DNA of 64,000 nucleotides from Daedaleopsis sinensis (GCA_033807695.1 CM066307.1:1364001-1428000); one strand, 5' to 3'. Counted from the first letter of the stretch, positions 45,125-57,000 are shown. Notes: a model not told the origin generated them from the letters alone. Made by a program: numbers and translations.

Positions 45125-46682
45125 CTCAGCCCGGGACAGACACGCCTGAATCCAAATAGTCTCGATGCTGTTCGCCGAGAGCTTGTTCCAGGAATACCCG
45201 TCGAGGCGGTGGGATCCGATCGCGGGTTTCCCTCCGTTCTGCTCGTCGGACGTCAACGCCGTGTTTTTTTTTCGCGGCAGCGATTGCAGGTGGTCTGTCG
45301 TTAGAACCACACCGTGCCATAGGATTTGAAAGCATGGATCGTCGACCTACGTTTGGCAATGAGGACCGCACTTCCGTGCTATCGTGCATTCCGCCGCTCT
45401 CCCTTGCATGCTCACATGGATCATCGTTTCACTAATGTGAGGCGGAACGATTGTCTCCCTGTGCACTTCGGTGAGTGGAAGCACATCACCTGTACCGCTG
45501 CTGACGTCGAGCACAGAAGACGCATCCCACGCAGTCTTGCAGAACATATCCCGCGGGAGCGGGATTGCTGCAAACGAGTGCAGAATGAGAACTCCCGAGT
45601 CTGTCGTTCGTGGTCGTCGACGCGTTGCGTGGGTCTTGCGCCAGTGGACTTTTGAAGGCCCCCGTATGTGTCTCTGAAGTGCCGCGTCAGTAGTACGTCG
45701 GGATTGGTTAGGTCCTCCGAGTAGGCGGCATGTCCACACGTCGCCATAGATCCACAGGTGAACTGCCGGTCTCGGGTGATTCTCCTGGACGAGCAGCGCT
45801 CGCTGTGCAAAGCTACGTCGCTGCTTCACCGTGTTTACGTGGGACCTGATCCCTGGACATCCAACAACTGCCGGACTGCCGGATGCTATTCCCATGCGAC
45901 TGGACAGCTGCAACGCTCCACAGTACGCACCCACATGAGCATCCAATCTTTCTTTACTTAGCTATCGGAATTTCTCCGGCCCATCGGGCCCCGTTTCGCA
46001 TGGGCTGTCATTTCGCGTCCGACTGGAATGCGATGCTTCCCTCGTTGTCTCGCGGGGGACTCGGCGTGGTATATTGTGTCCAGGAAACGTGTCGCTGCTG
46101 TGCAAGTTCCTGGTATCGGCCAGGCCGACCCCCAAACCTCATCAAAAATGATGGAGATTTCGAATGAAACCGTGGTATCGTCGGCCGTTCGCATTGAGCC
46201 ACCTGTACCACCATCGTTAAAGCATGGGACACTGATGGAAGGTGGCATGGATAGTCGACTTCATCGGTACTCGCTCAGTAGACGTCTAGAACGCTGCGTG
46301 CACCAGTGGTGTCGCCCGTGCCTTGCACGTTTGCTTACGCATGCCTGTACAGTGCATCGGGGCTTGACAGATTCGACATGTTGTTTTCATGTAGTATAGC
46401 CACCCGGCACAGCCCACGCGGTGAGGTCCACCCTTGGATTGTGAACATGCTTGGCGTGCTTAATTCGATCTTCTTCTAGGACACGATTCAGGCACCTCCG
46501 AGTGTTTTGTTTCCTTGGACTGTCGGCGAACTTGCAAGGACGCAACATCATGAATGACTGCCAACGTGCAACGTTCTTGAGTGTACAGATGTGGAAGGTG
46601 GCGTCTGGGATGTCTGATTCGCCCATGAGTAGGTGCGTTCCCTGTGTGCATGCAGAATGGAATCTATCTATTCCCTATCATG
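45125..46682. other. Mostly unexplained, one weak minus-strand frame
   Basis: A minus-strand frame at 45347-45946 (NHPRPAVHLWIYGDVWTC) is long enough to notice but has no family match, and its other-strand reading is equally plausible. No other gene is supported before the TATA box of the R1 gene. Confidence 0.3.
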
Positions 46683-46688
46683 TATATA
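46683..46688 (+). promoter_or_regulatory. TATA box of the ribonucleotide reductase R1 gene
   Basis: GTATATAAGGG lies about 45 nt before the ATG at 46730 and supports that start codon. Confidence 0.5.
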
Positions 46689-46729
46689 AGGGTCAGATGC
46701 CGCGACGAAAAGTACTGCACTCGCCCATC

Positions 46730-49700
46730 ATGGACAACCCAGATTCTTTGCCTACAGTGATAAAGCGAAGTGCGCCCTCTACGTTCTTTCCGTTGTCTAT
46801 TTCTAATTCACAACCCGCGTTGGGAACAGACGGGTACTTCTTTGGTACCCTTCTAATGATCTTCGAGGGTATGCTAACAATTTGATAGGGATAAGCAGCC
46901 TTTCAGAGTTTCGAAGGTGCGTGGGTCGCTGAGGCTAACCCGACCTACTTCTGTGGAAGTTGACGGCCCGTGCTTATTCGATTTGCACAGATTATACACA
47001 CCATGGAGACGGTGCGCTACTCCGCCTTGTGAGGGTTCGCCGGACCGAATGCTTATTCGTACACCACAGTTGTCTTGGGGGCTCACTGCATCGGCTCTCG
47101 ACTTCCCCGCGTGGGTGCGCCCGACGCTCTCTGCGAACGAATCTCACGGTCCCTCTTTAGCATCGTGGACGAGATATTGGTCGGCGCGACGACGCAATTA
47201 ACATCTCATAGGCTTCAGGTCCGATAGAGCAGCACCTGTAGCTGCAGCCCAGAGCTGACTCTGGGGATAGGAATACGCTGCGACGACTATATCTGCAAGA
47301 AGTGTTCGCCATCCCGACTACGGTCGACTAGCAGGGCGGATGCTCGTTGCCAATCTGCACAAGACCATTCACAAGTCATTCGTCTCTTGGGTCCAGGTGT
47401 CTGGTGCATCCCTGCTTTACTAGTGGGCAATCGTACATGTGCTGACCGCTGGGCAGGGCGCGCTTTGGGCCTCGACGCGATCGTGTTGGATGCCGTCAAC
47501 GAACTCGGCCCGGAACTGGACCACGCTTTAGTACATGCAAGAGACTTCGAGTACGCTTTGTGAGTGACATGGATGGTCCATGCGCATTGCCGAAGTTTAC
47601 TCGTATTGCAGCATCGGCGTGAACACTTTGATGCATAAGTGTCTCCTGAGGCTCAACGGAGACGTGTGCGAGCGTCCCCAGTTCATGCATATGCGGATCG
47701 CGATTGCTATCCACGGCAAGAACCTCGCCCGCGTGCTGGAGACATACGATGCACTGTCTCGAGGCCTGTATACGCACGCGACACCTGTGCTCTACAATGG
47801 TGGCACCTCGAAGAGAAGCTTCGCCTCCTGTTTTCTTTACCAACCCGACACGACGTCTTCTCGCACCCTGCTGCGTAGCGTCTCGGATCTTGAAGTCCTC
47901 TGGAAGGCGGAGGGTGGAGTCGGGATGTCGCTCGGATCTGTTCCTGCTCATAGGTTGGTGCAGCTGGTTCATTTAGTTGGATCGAACTGATCAGCGCTGC
48001 GGTAGATCGGCCCCTCAAGCGTACCCTGGCATACTCCCCTTGCTTCGTATCTACGATGCGCACGCTTCGTATGTCGGGATGAGTGGGTTGCGCAGACCTT
48101 CAGCAGCTACCGTGTATTTGCCGGCGTGGCACGAGGAAATCGTTCCCTTTGCACAGTGTCGGACCTCCCGTACGCCGCCTACCTGTCGCGTGTTCAACTT
48201 GTACCCGGCAGTCTGGATACCTGATATTTTGTGAGTGTCGTTGCTGAGTCGCAATGTGTGTTTCCACCTGATTTAAGAACGCAGCATGAAACGTCTCGAG
48301 GAAGGCGGCACCTGGACGTTGTTCAACCCCGTCGATGTTCCCGTTCTGATGGATCGCCACGGCTCTGATTTCGAACAACAGTATATCAGATATGAGCAAG
48401 ACGATAGCATCCCGAGGAAGAAGATAGACGCCAGCCTCTTGTTTACATTGATCTGTCATGCTCAGCGGGAATCCGGTGCTCCGTTTCTTATGTACCAGGA
48501 CATAATTAACGGCGAGTCCTTCGCAATCTCTGGCCGTAGATTTCACGACGCTGATGACAGGACTGCAGCGAAAAACAACCAGAGCCATCTAGGGGTAGTG
48601 TGTAGCTCTAACCTGTGCACTGAAATCGTTCAATTCTCTGCAAGCAAGAGACCCGCGGTCTGCACTCTGGCCTCTATCGCCCTCCCGAAGTTTGTGAACG
48701 ACGACGGAGATTTCGATTTCCCCCGGTTCCACGAAGTGGCGAAGCTTGTTGTCCATAATCTCGATATTCTGATCGAGCGGGGTCACTATGCTACATCAGC
48801 CGTACGCCAGTCGGCCTTGCGCACTCGCTCGCTCGGGATCGGCGTGCAGGGTTTTGCAGATGTCCTTCGCATGCGAGGCATCGCTTACACTTCCCCCCAG
48901 GCGCGCAACTTCAATCGGGATGTCTTCGAGACCCTGTACCACGCATGCCTGGACGCCAGCTGCGAGTTGGCTGAACGCTGTGGTGCCTATTCCGTATGGG
49001 AAGGATCTCCTGCTTCCCAGGGCGTCTTGCAGATGGATATGTGGCCGAACGTTGTCGTGGGCATGTACGATTTCGCGCCCCTGCGAGAGCGGATCGCACG
49101 ATATGGTCTGCGAAACGCCATGCTGACAGCGCAGATGCCTACTGCGTCAACAGCACATGTGCTCGGGAACTCAGAGAGCACTGATCCCCGGATCAGGTGG
49201 GTTTATTGTCCGTGTCCGACGAATGGCTGCAGAGTGAACTGATTTGTCTCAGTAACATCACAACGCACCGCATTGCCAGTGGCGAGTACACCGAAGTGTG
49301 CCCGTCGCTCGTACGGGAGCTCGAACGCCGAGATCTCTGGTCAGAACATATTCGCGCGGTGATTCTTAACTCCCATGGTGACGTCTCTGTACATGAACGA
49401 CAAGCTAGTTCACTGACGGTATCGTAGGCTCTATCGATCATATCCAGGAACTGCCGCAGACATTGAAAGACGTCTACAAGACTTCATGGGAAATTGACGC
49501 GAAGATTATCGTCGATATGGCAGCGGAGCGAGGACCTTTTATCGATCAAAGCCAGAGTACCTCGATAAGTGTAGCATGGCCTGATCCCGAAGACATGGTA
49601 GGTGTGCGTCTTTGCTCAGTGTTCGTGGGAGCTTAGCTAGTGTAAACAGCGACAACTGCAACTGTACGCTTGGAGCCGTGGCCTGAAGACCGGGATGTAT

Positions 49701-50527
49701 TATTTGCGTTGTCGCCCCCCCACCTTTCCTCTACATTTTGGTGTTCCTCGGAGCCGGCCGGTTGTACCCTCCACGGAGGAAGATGACGACTCCGATAGCG
49801 AGCCCCCTCCGCTCGAGCCTGCCAGCTCCCCGCCCCTCCACCAGGACGGAGACGAAACCGGGGCATCCGATTCGGACGAAGTCGACTACTACTCCGACAT
49901 GCCCGAACTCGTGGACGTCGATGAAACCGATGCACGCGTCGGAACGTCCGAAGAGCATGCACCACAGTCCTTACCTTCGACAGAGCAACACGGGGAACTT
50001 CTATTGCTCTCGGGTGACCTCACGGGCGGTGGGTGGCATTCAAAAATTCAGACGTGAGCGGTCCTGACGTGCTTTCAGACGCGGAGCCGCGCGCTGTCGC
50101 GATTCCCTGCTCCTGCACTGCGCTCGCGGTTCGCGAGTCCCCCTCGATGCCTGTGAATGCCGATATAACCGGGGATGGCTTTGCCTCAACAGCACAGCCG
50201 ACGGGCGCCGCTGGCGTCGGATCCTCCTCGGCCGGTAGGAAGGAGAACCTCGTGGACGTCCGAGTCATCGGAGATGCGCGAACGCCACCTGTCCGTTTCT
50301 CACGCAATGAACGACTGGTCGCCATCGGTTTCGCTGGATCCGCAGGATCGAGTGGGGCAAGGTCTCTATTTGATTCGGCTGCCGGGCCGACCAACGTTGG
50401 CCATTCCGACCAGTGCAACGCAGTTATCCCTCTCGCGTGCGGAGTTGTCGCGCATGATGACACTGTTGGATCGCGTCTTCTTTCGCGTGAAACGTACGGA
50501 TTGATGTGCGAGAGCTGCGACGCCTAG
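46730..50527 (+). CDS. RNR1: Ribonucleotide reductase large subunit (R1), class Ia (14 exons)
   Basis: R1 carries the active and allosteric sites for making deoxyribonucleotides. Exons 46730-46833, 46889-46916, 46991-47011, 47070-47110, 47161-47218, 47271-47403, 47457-47559, 47612-47953, 48006-48230, 48285-49196, 49253-49377, 49428-49597, 49650-50028 and 50079-50527 sum to 1029 residues in frame. A shortened ATP-cone precedes HPDYGRLAGRMLVANLHK. Active-site residues are all found: Cys about 236 (ASCFLY), Asn/Cys/Glu in SSNLCTEI (about 461-465), Cys about 478 (AVCTLAS), the loop MPTASTAHVLG, and the tyrosine pair in TGMYYLR (about 771). The last residues CESCDA supply the redox Cys pair. A Ser/Asp/Glu-rich insert of about 230 residues separates core and tail, and the usual GTNG loop before ILPLLR is missing. 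Divergent but probably functional. Confidence 0.93.
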
Positions 50528-52714
50528 TCTGCGGCAACGAAGAATGGATTTCTTGCACGGTCTGGTTTTGCTTCCTCCCTCTCATCCACTGTTGTTGCAG
50601 TTCGTGGAGGTGTCCGTTTGATTCACAGCAGTGTCGGCCTGCGGCCCGGTCTCGTGCTTCTACCACTGGGGGGGCATGCGTGGTTATATGATATATGGTA
50701 CCTCCTGCAGTAGCCTACAGTTCACCGCTCTATGCCAATGTATTTACAATGCTTGCCAATGTGATCGCCCTTTGCATGCCAAAACGCCAGCGGTCTATAA
50801 CGATGAGACATTCGGCGGGAGTCGCGATATGCTTGCGCGGAGAATGTGTACTATAGTGGTACGTTTCATCGCAATGGCAAGCTCCGGCACTCGTTAGTGA
50901 AAGCTTCATCCCAAGTACCCTTTTCAGTGTCGCTCGACGATATTCGATCGACACGCGGGGAGCACTCGGGGTCAGTGAAATATTGATTCGAGTGCAAACC
51001 GAGAATCGAACGTACCTTGTGCATTAAGGGATGGTTGTCCTCGCATAGACTCTCGTACGCCTGTTTTATTACTGTGACTAGTCCGCGTACTAAGCAGAAG
51101 TACGTAAGACGGCGGCTGGGCGGCGTGCTTCCACGCGGGTTGATAGACTCGGTGAGCACGTAATTCGTTGGTGTCTGCTCTATCTCCTCTATATAGCTTC
51201 CGTATTTCACAGTCACGTCGGCTCTTCGGCCTATTAGCCTTGTACCCTAGACTCCAAGACGTCGAACCGCTCCCTTGCGTGCCCCTCTGCGCGTGCCCCG
51301 GTTGTCGACGACGCGGGTCAGAATTCTTCGCGCTCCATCTATCCGATGTTGCCCATGTACGAGCCTGCGTCGACATCGCGCTGCCCTATTCTCGCACTGC
51401 TACTCGGTGTCGGCTTTCACTCACGCTGTGTTCTATACGCGACATCAGACGGTGCGGTAATCTCATCGCGCCCTTGATAGCCCCTGATTACTGATGCTAG
51501 TTTCCACGCTGACCGGCTCATGGCACTTTCTCCGAGCTGCAGTGCGCCGTTGCTCGATTCTTCCGGCTCACGCTCACGATTGTCGGGTGCTCTTCCTATC
51601 CAAGTCGGATGTCGACGATCCGCCTGCTGGTACCTACTCCCTTGCCAATTCGCTTCCGCCCTCTCAGTCATTCGATAACAGAGTGTCGCCATTTATCCGC
51701 GTGCACAGTCGCGGCTGTCCGAGCCACTCACCGAGCGCATTGTATCGCATCAGTAATGGGTCGTGTCCGTAGCCCGAGGGGCAGGACTCGCCGTGGGATC
51801 GAATAGTCCGCTGTGTCCCGGGGATACGCCGAATCGTCCACCTCCCCTACCCCACTCCGCCGCCCCTCGCCCTACTCTCCCCCCCACCCCCGCACCTCTC
51901 CGTCGTCCTTCGCATGTCGTTGACCAGAATATTCCGTGTCGCTACTCCGATACTCCGATTACCATGAATTCGAACATTGACACGAGAGACAATAGCTCCG
52001 AGTCCGGAATTCCACCGTCCGACCCCGCGTGCAAATTTGCAACGCCGAGCTAGCTATTCCTGGTGACGATGTACACCACGTCGTCCATCGCAAAGTACTA
52101 GTAACGGCGCTACACGGCTCCGATCTTCTGCGACGCGGTATCCATGGCATCCCACCGGAACCTACGCGCCGCCGCTGTGTCTAAATGCAGGCTACGGTGA
52201 GGGTCCCGTGATTGTACGTTCCGAACTGACCCTACACGCCAAATGATATCTGCGCACTGTTATACCTGCCGCACTGTCATAACCTTTTCCCCTGGACCGT
52301 CACTACGTCGCGCATGGACCCCGCGTCAAGGCAACATGCATTGACAACAAGCCCTGGTTCCTATATCAACCGATACATTGATGCGAACGCGGGATGTTCA
52401 CATCGACAATTTCGCCTATGTACCCATCAGTTTTAGAAGACCCAGACAGAACATGATGACCTACCCGGGCGCCGTGGGTTACTGATTGCATGTTGCCGAG
52501 AACATTTGATTCATTTGCCATGGAGCAACGGCTTGGCTGCGAAACACTTGGCACGGAGTGGGCATGAGACCTTGACAAGGCCCGGCGACAATCAGAAAAT
52601 GGAACTAGAGGAGAAACATTGCCGGAACGAATCAGTGACTAAGCAAATTCATCTGAGACAAGGATAGTACTTACCCATCTCCCCGGGAGCCGTAGGCCTC
52701 TTAAGTTCCCATTG
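50528..52714. other. Possible minus-strand exon and C-rich tract
   Basis: A minus-strand open stretch from about 51246 to 51015 follows a TCTAG acceptor, reads VTVKYGSYIEEIEQTPTNY then LTYFCLVRGLVTVIKQAYES, and ends at a GTACGT donor. It looks like a true exon of an unknown gene, but its partners were not found. At 51831-51900 the plus strand is a nearly pure pyrimidine tract with many runs of C. The remainder shows nothing. Confidence 0.35.
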
Positions 52715-53398
52715 TCATTGTCTCGTAAAGTGCCCGCCTCTCCCCCCCCGCCGCCTCCTTGTTCTGCGCCGAAACCGATTGCCCTCTCCCCTCGATTCAT
52801 CGGCCGATGGCTCGTCTGCGTCCGATATCTCCACGAATTGCTGGCCAATCCTTGCGTCCGCCACTTCGTGATCTGTCGAACTGCACGCCATTCCCTCGCA
52901 GAACTCGACACATGGCAGGGCAGAGGGTATGTCCCTCAACAGCTGCAACTGATCCACTCCAGCTGATAAGGAATCTAGGTCGGAGGCTCCAGGCATGCTG
53001 ACCACGGAGCGATGAAGAGGAACATCGAGCTGAACGATGTCGACGTGGTTGCGTCTGCATTCATTGACAACTGTCACGATTGCTCGACCACGACCTCCGG
53101 TTTCGATATTCGTTACACACCCGTGGATGTGTGGGTCATACAGACTAGGGTCCATAAGACCACCGAAAGGTGCGTGGTAAATGCGACGTGTCACCGCAAG
53201 GATCTTGACTTGGGCACCTTCGTATAGTGGTGAATCGGGAACACTGGCCAGTCTGTATACATGTGTCTGACGGCCCGTCGTCACGTTTCGTCTTGACCAC
53301 AGGCCATAGGATGCCCATCTGGCTTGGACACGGATTGATGCGGGTGCAGGGTCGTGTAGAGGGAGGGTGGATGAGCAGACGGGAGAGGGGGAAGCCAT
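52715..53398 (-). CDS. Unknown protein, paralogue family 1 member C
   Basis: A single exon of 227 codons from an ATG; AT-rich TTTATAAT lies about 75 nt upstream. It matches the proteins at 13109-13774 and 20671-21366 in the order THVYRLASVPDSPL, EGAQVKILAV, YDPHIHGCVTNIE, AIVTVV, VDIVQLDVPLH, LQLLRDIPSALP. The C-terminal end differs: an acidic stretch SDADEPSADES followed by a strongly basic RRRTRRRRGGRGG tail typical of nucleic-acid binding. It marks the right end of the gene island. No known family is recognised. Confidence 0.62.
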   Translation of the reverse strand: MASPSPVCSSTLPLHDPAPASIRVQARWASYGLWSRRNVTTGRQTHVYRLASVPDSPLYEGAQVKILAVTRRIYHAPFGGLMDPSLYDPHIHGCVTNIETGGRGRAIVTVVNECRRNHVDIVQLDVPLHRSVVSMPGASDLDSLSAGVDQLQLLRDIPSALPCVEFCEGMACSSTDHEVADARIGQQFVEISDADEPSADESRGEGNRFRRRTRRRRGGRGGHFTRQ

Positions 53399-53940
53399 TT
53401 AATGTTGAAGATGCACTAGAGGAAAATCATGAGCATCGTTTTAGTTTAGAGCGAGCATTCATCTTAGACAGATTATAAACCTCATCTGTCAGGAACACGC
53501 ATATTGGTCTGCCACATTGGCAGATGGATGAACGTGCCACATACCTATAATGATGCTTAGGCAAAACATGGAAAGTCTTGCGGTAAGCATCACCGTTTTT
53601 AAGTGCGGATGCGGAGCTGTGGCGGGATCTCCCCCTTTACGACTCACGTGTTACATGTTCCAGCACATCGTCGTGTGAATGTATGACAGAAGGGATAGCT
53701 CTAGTGAGCTCCAGTCAAATCTTAGAATGCATGTAATATTAATTCTAAGTCGTACAGGGCGAATGTTACATATAGTCAATATATGCCACCAGAATTAGTT
53801 ACAGAATGTCATTATTCAAACTAGACGATTATCAATGGCTATACATCTCTTAAGAATACAGAGATGCAGTGTTCGGCAAGTATTGCCTATAATCGCTATT
53901 TTACCGAGTATGAAATATACTGCACTCAGCAAGCGGGGCG

Positions 53941-53993
53941 CTAGCAACAGCCAAGTAACTTATGGAGCTGCTTTTATAGACACTCCATAAGTT
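53941..53993 (-). repeat. Hairpin plus CTAG, possible Helitron 3' end
   Basis: AACTTATGGAG (53957-53967) and its perfect inverse CTCCATAAGTT (53983-53993) form an 11-bp stem with a 15-nt loop. On the minus strand the hairpin is followed by 12 nt and then CTAG (53944-53941). A stem ending 10-12 nt before CTRR is the textbook Helitron 3' end. The base after CTAG is C, not the T expected at a canonical AT target, so the assignment is tentative. Confidence 0.4.
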
Positions 53994-54021
53994 AGATATA
54001 TATATATACTACAATCAGTCC

Positions 54022-54062
54022 CGCTGCCCCTACTCCCCTGCCTGCCCCTCCCCGCCCCGGGG
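54022..54062 (-). repeat. C-rich tract, G-quadruplex candidate on the minus strand
   Basis: Six or more runs of three to five C separated by one to four bases sit inside an otherwise AT-rich segment. On the minus strand this is a strong G-quadruplex pattern. Confidence 0.5.
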
Positions 54063-57000
54063 TTCTGAGGTTTCACATCGAAGAAAAGGAATATTTAGTC
54101 GGCACTTAGATCATCATGTTAGCTGCTTATACACTTTGGGGTATGCACTGCGACCAAATGTCTAATATAATGCAGCAGACATCGGCAGGAAACCTTTATG
54201 TCCAGGAACATGTAATCACCGCAAAAACCTTTCTCCATCTAATTATAGTACCTGGAAGACTGATTGACTAAACAGATGTCTCACTTTGAGGCACTGATGA
54301 TAATAAACTAAAGCAAATCAAGAATAAGGGCAATGAGGAAAGGTGGATAATTGTAGCCTTACACACAAACTGTGCCAACTGTTGACGTGTACAGATCTAT
54401 CTCTCCATGAGCCAGTGCGCTATTCTTTCTACAGCAGGGATGAGATGCTCCCAACACTGCGACTGTATGTACCAGTTGGAACTTTAGACAGTGTACATGC
54501 TGAAGTGCTCATATGTCACAGTACTTCAAAGTACTTGAGCACTGATGTTTATTCAACCATTGATGTCCTCTGGACATTTGACTATTATAATAACACATGC
54601 CTTGTAAAGGGCTTTGATATGGTAACTTCCTTCAACTGCAGTTTCTTTGCTTAAAAATCATATATTACTGATATACCTCTCATGCTACCATAGCAGTGCT
54701 ACTCCATTGCCTGTTCCTCACATTATCATTCCAACTGTTGCATATATATTGAAGTATGGCAGCTACTAGTTGGAACTCTCTCATATACATCAAGGATTTC
54801 TATCTATTTCTATCTACTCTCCAACACTACTGACCTTGCTCTAACTATATATAGAGTACATGTACTATCTGCATGGAGAAAATGCACCACAACAGTAGCT
54901 TCGCAGCTTTGCGTGCTTCATATATAACAGTCAGTTCGTTGAATATAGGACAGTTCTTAATCATGAACCTGGAGTCATTATAGAACCTTTCTGAAGTGAA
55001 GTATTTTCACACATCTGGCTTCTTCTTTATAGTGATGATCCCTGTTAGCTTCTTCATAACCATTCAACACTTAGATGCACCAGTCTCGGTTTGTTCTAGG
55101 TGTGCCATGATGGTGGTACTTGTAACTGCACATATCAACTAGGTCGTAGCAAGATTACAAGATTAGTTGATGCTGCTTCTGATGCAAATTCTTTGAGACA
55201 TTCTGGCAGTTTCAATAGCTTAACTACAATATACAATCACACTCTTCAGTGCTTATAGATTGATCAACACATACTAACCCCTTTATTCAAAACCATACAG
55301 ATTATGCTGCACGATGGCTGTAAATTCTGACTGGATCTGTACAGAAGGTCAATAATTTAGATATCACATGGCCTGTTTCATCCATACCTGCAGATCAAAT
55401 TACAGCTTGAACTCTGGTATAATGGTAATTGATAGGACCTGTTGCTCAGCCTTAACACAGTTCCTCGCCATGTAAAAGATCTTTCAGAGGGAAGGATAAA
55501 TGTCATGCTTTGGCCAACTGGCATCCGGACACTCAATATTGCGACAGATTAGTGGAAAACTCTTTGAAATACTACAAGCTCGCTTCTTTCGCCCAGCAGG
55601 ACGGGTCAGTAGAAAAGACACACCTAATTGGGCCAAGTTGGGCATAGAGGGTCTACTTGATCTGCTTGTTGGAGATAGCCTCAACCTGTTTCTCTGTCTT
55701 GGTTTACAAAAAAGGATCTGCAAGAACTGATCTGTGTTAGGATGGTGGGGGCTAGCAGGATACGAAGCCCGAGTGTAGGGTATCTGGAAGAATTCATTGG
55801 TAGTCGCACTTCCAGTAGCCCTGGAGCTATCAAATATGGGACAGTACCATGCACCAATGTCTCAGCGAGTTGTTGTTTGCCAACAGCGGCTTTGTATGCA
55901 CCCAAGGACATGTCCTCTGTATACTTTGTACCAGCTTTTATCTGATCTAAGGCAGAGCATCGCTGGACAAACACCCTCGGATACTGCACCCTCAGTATAA
56001 GCGAACACACTGTGGTACATTAGTAAAAACCACATTTACTTATTCTTCTTAAAGAGACTGCATTATTCGAGCTGTATCGTCTTGTTACCTTAACTGCCTT
56101 ATATGAGGCAAGTAAGAGCAACATAAGAGAGTGAGTAAAAGCTAAGTACAACAAGTAGAGACAATCATAAATTACAACCTTACTGCCTTATATGACTTAT
56201 CGCCTTGTATAAGGTAATAAGCCAGTTAGGCACTTCAGGGCAAAGTTGGATTTTGCTAATGTAATCTGTTATAGTAGGCTCAAAGTTTGTGTACACATAA
56301 CTGTGTGTATTACTAACATAATAAACATTCCCACAATGAGAGGGAAGGAAAGGTCCAATTGCACACCCACCCACAAGTAAGAAAGAAACTCCTGACAGTA
56401 TACTTTTGGCAGTATTATGAACCTGCCTGGTGGCTTTTAGAAGCAATACAACTGCTCTGATGTGTTTTGTAGAGTTGAAGGCATTTAGGTGCTGCACGAT
56501 GATAGATGCGCAAAATGGCATTCCTTGTCCGCTTGAGAATATCGACGGGATGTGTATGCGGCCAAAAGCACTGCTATCTATTCGACCGACTTACGCACCC
56601 GATGTGCTACAGAATAAATGTTCGCAGTAAGAGGCAGCGTAAAACTAATTAGATGTAGAGAACTGGTTTTCAGAATGCAGGAGGGAAGAGATGTTAGTAC
56701 ACTGTGACGTATGGCATCGCAGGAGTTGATGCAGTATTGATTAATACCGATATTCGTATTATTAGCATATGGAGATGACGTAGCATGGGAGGCAATAGTG
56801 GTTTCACTCGGTGATACAGCAGCACTTAGCGAGTGGGATATTGGTTACTATGCTAGTCATAACCGGCAAGGTGTGTACTTATCCATTAACGGGACTGTTT
56901 GCCTTGCCACTTAGCTTCCGTTTAATCGTGAATACAATCACCATCGAAGAATGTGACCTGACTCGGAAATCTCCTTTGTGCCCATGTGGTTGGCACTTGT

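Noticed and set aside
47397..47423. A 27-nt intron in the R1 gene after WVQ
   Set aside because: Too short to splice; a donor seven bases further on (47404) gives a 53-nt intron with the right frame.
50054..50078. A 25-nt intron before the R1 tail exon
   Set aside because: Too short; the GTGGGT donor at 50029 gives a 50-nt intron and the correct phase.
13109..53398. Integrated giant DNA virus
   Set aside because: RNR pair and kinase would fit, but no capsid, packaging ATPase, DNA polymerase B or viral transcription genes were seen, every other gene has fungal introns, and the replicase is of Helitron type.
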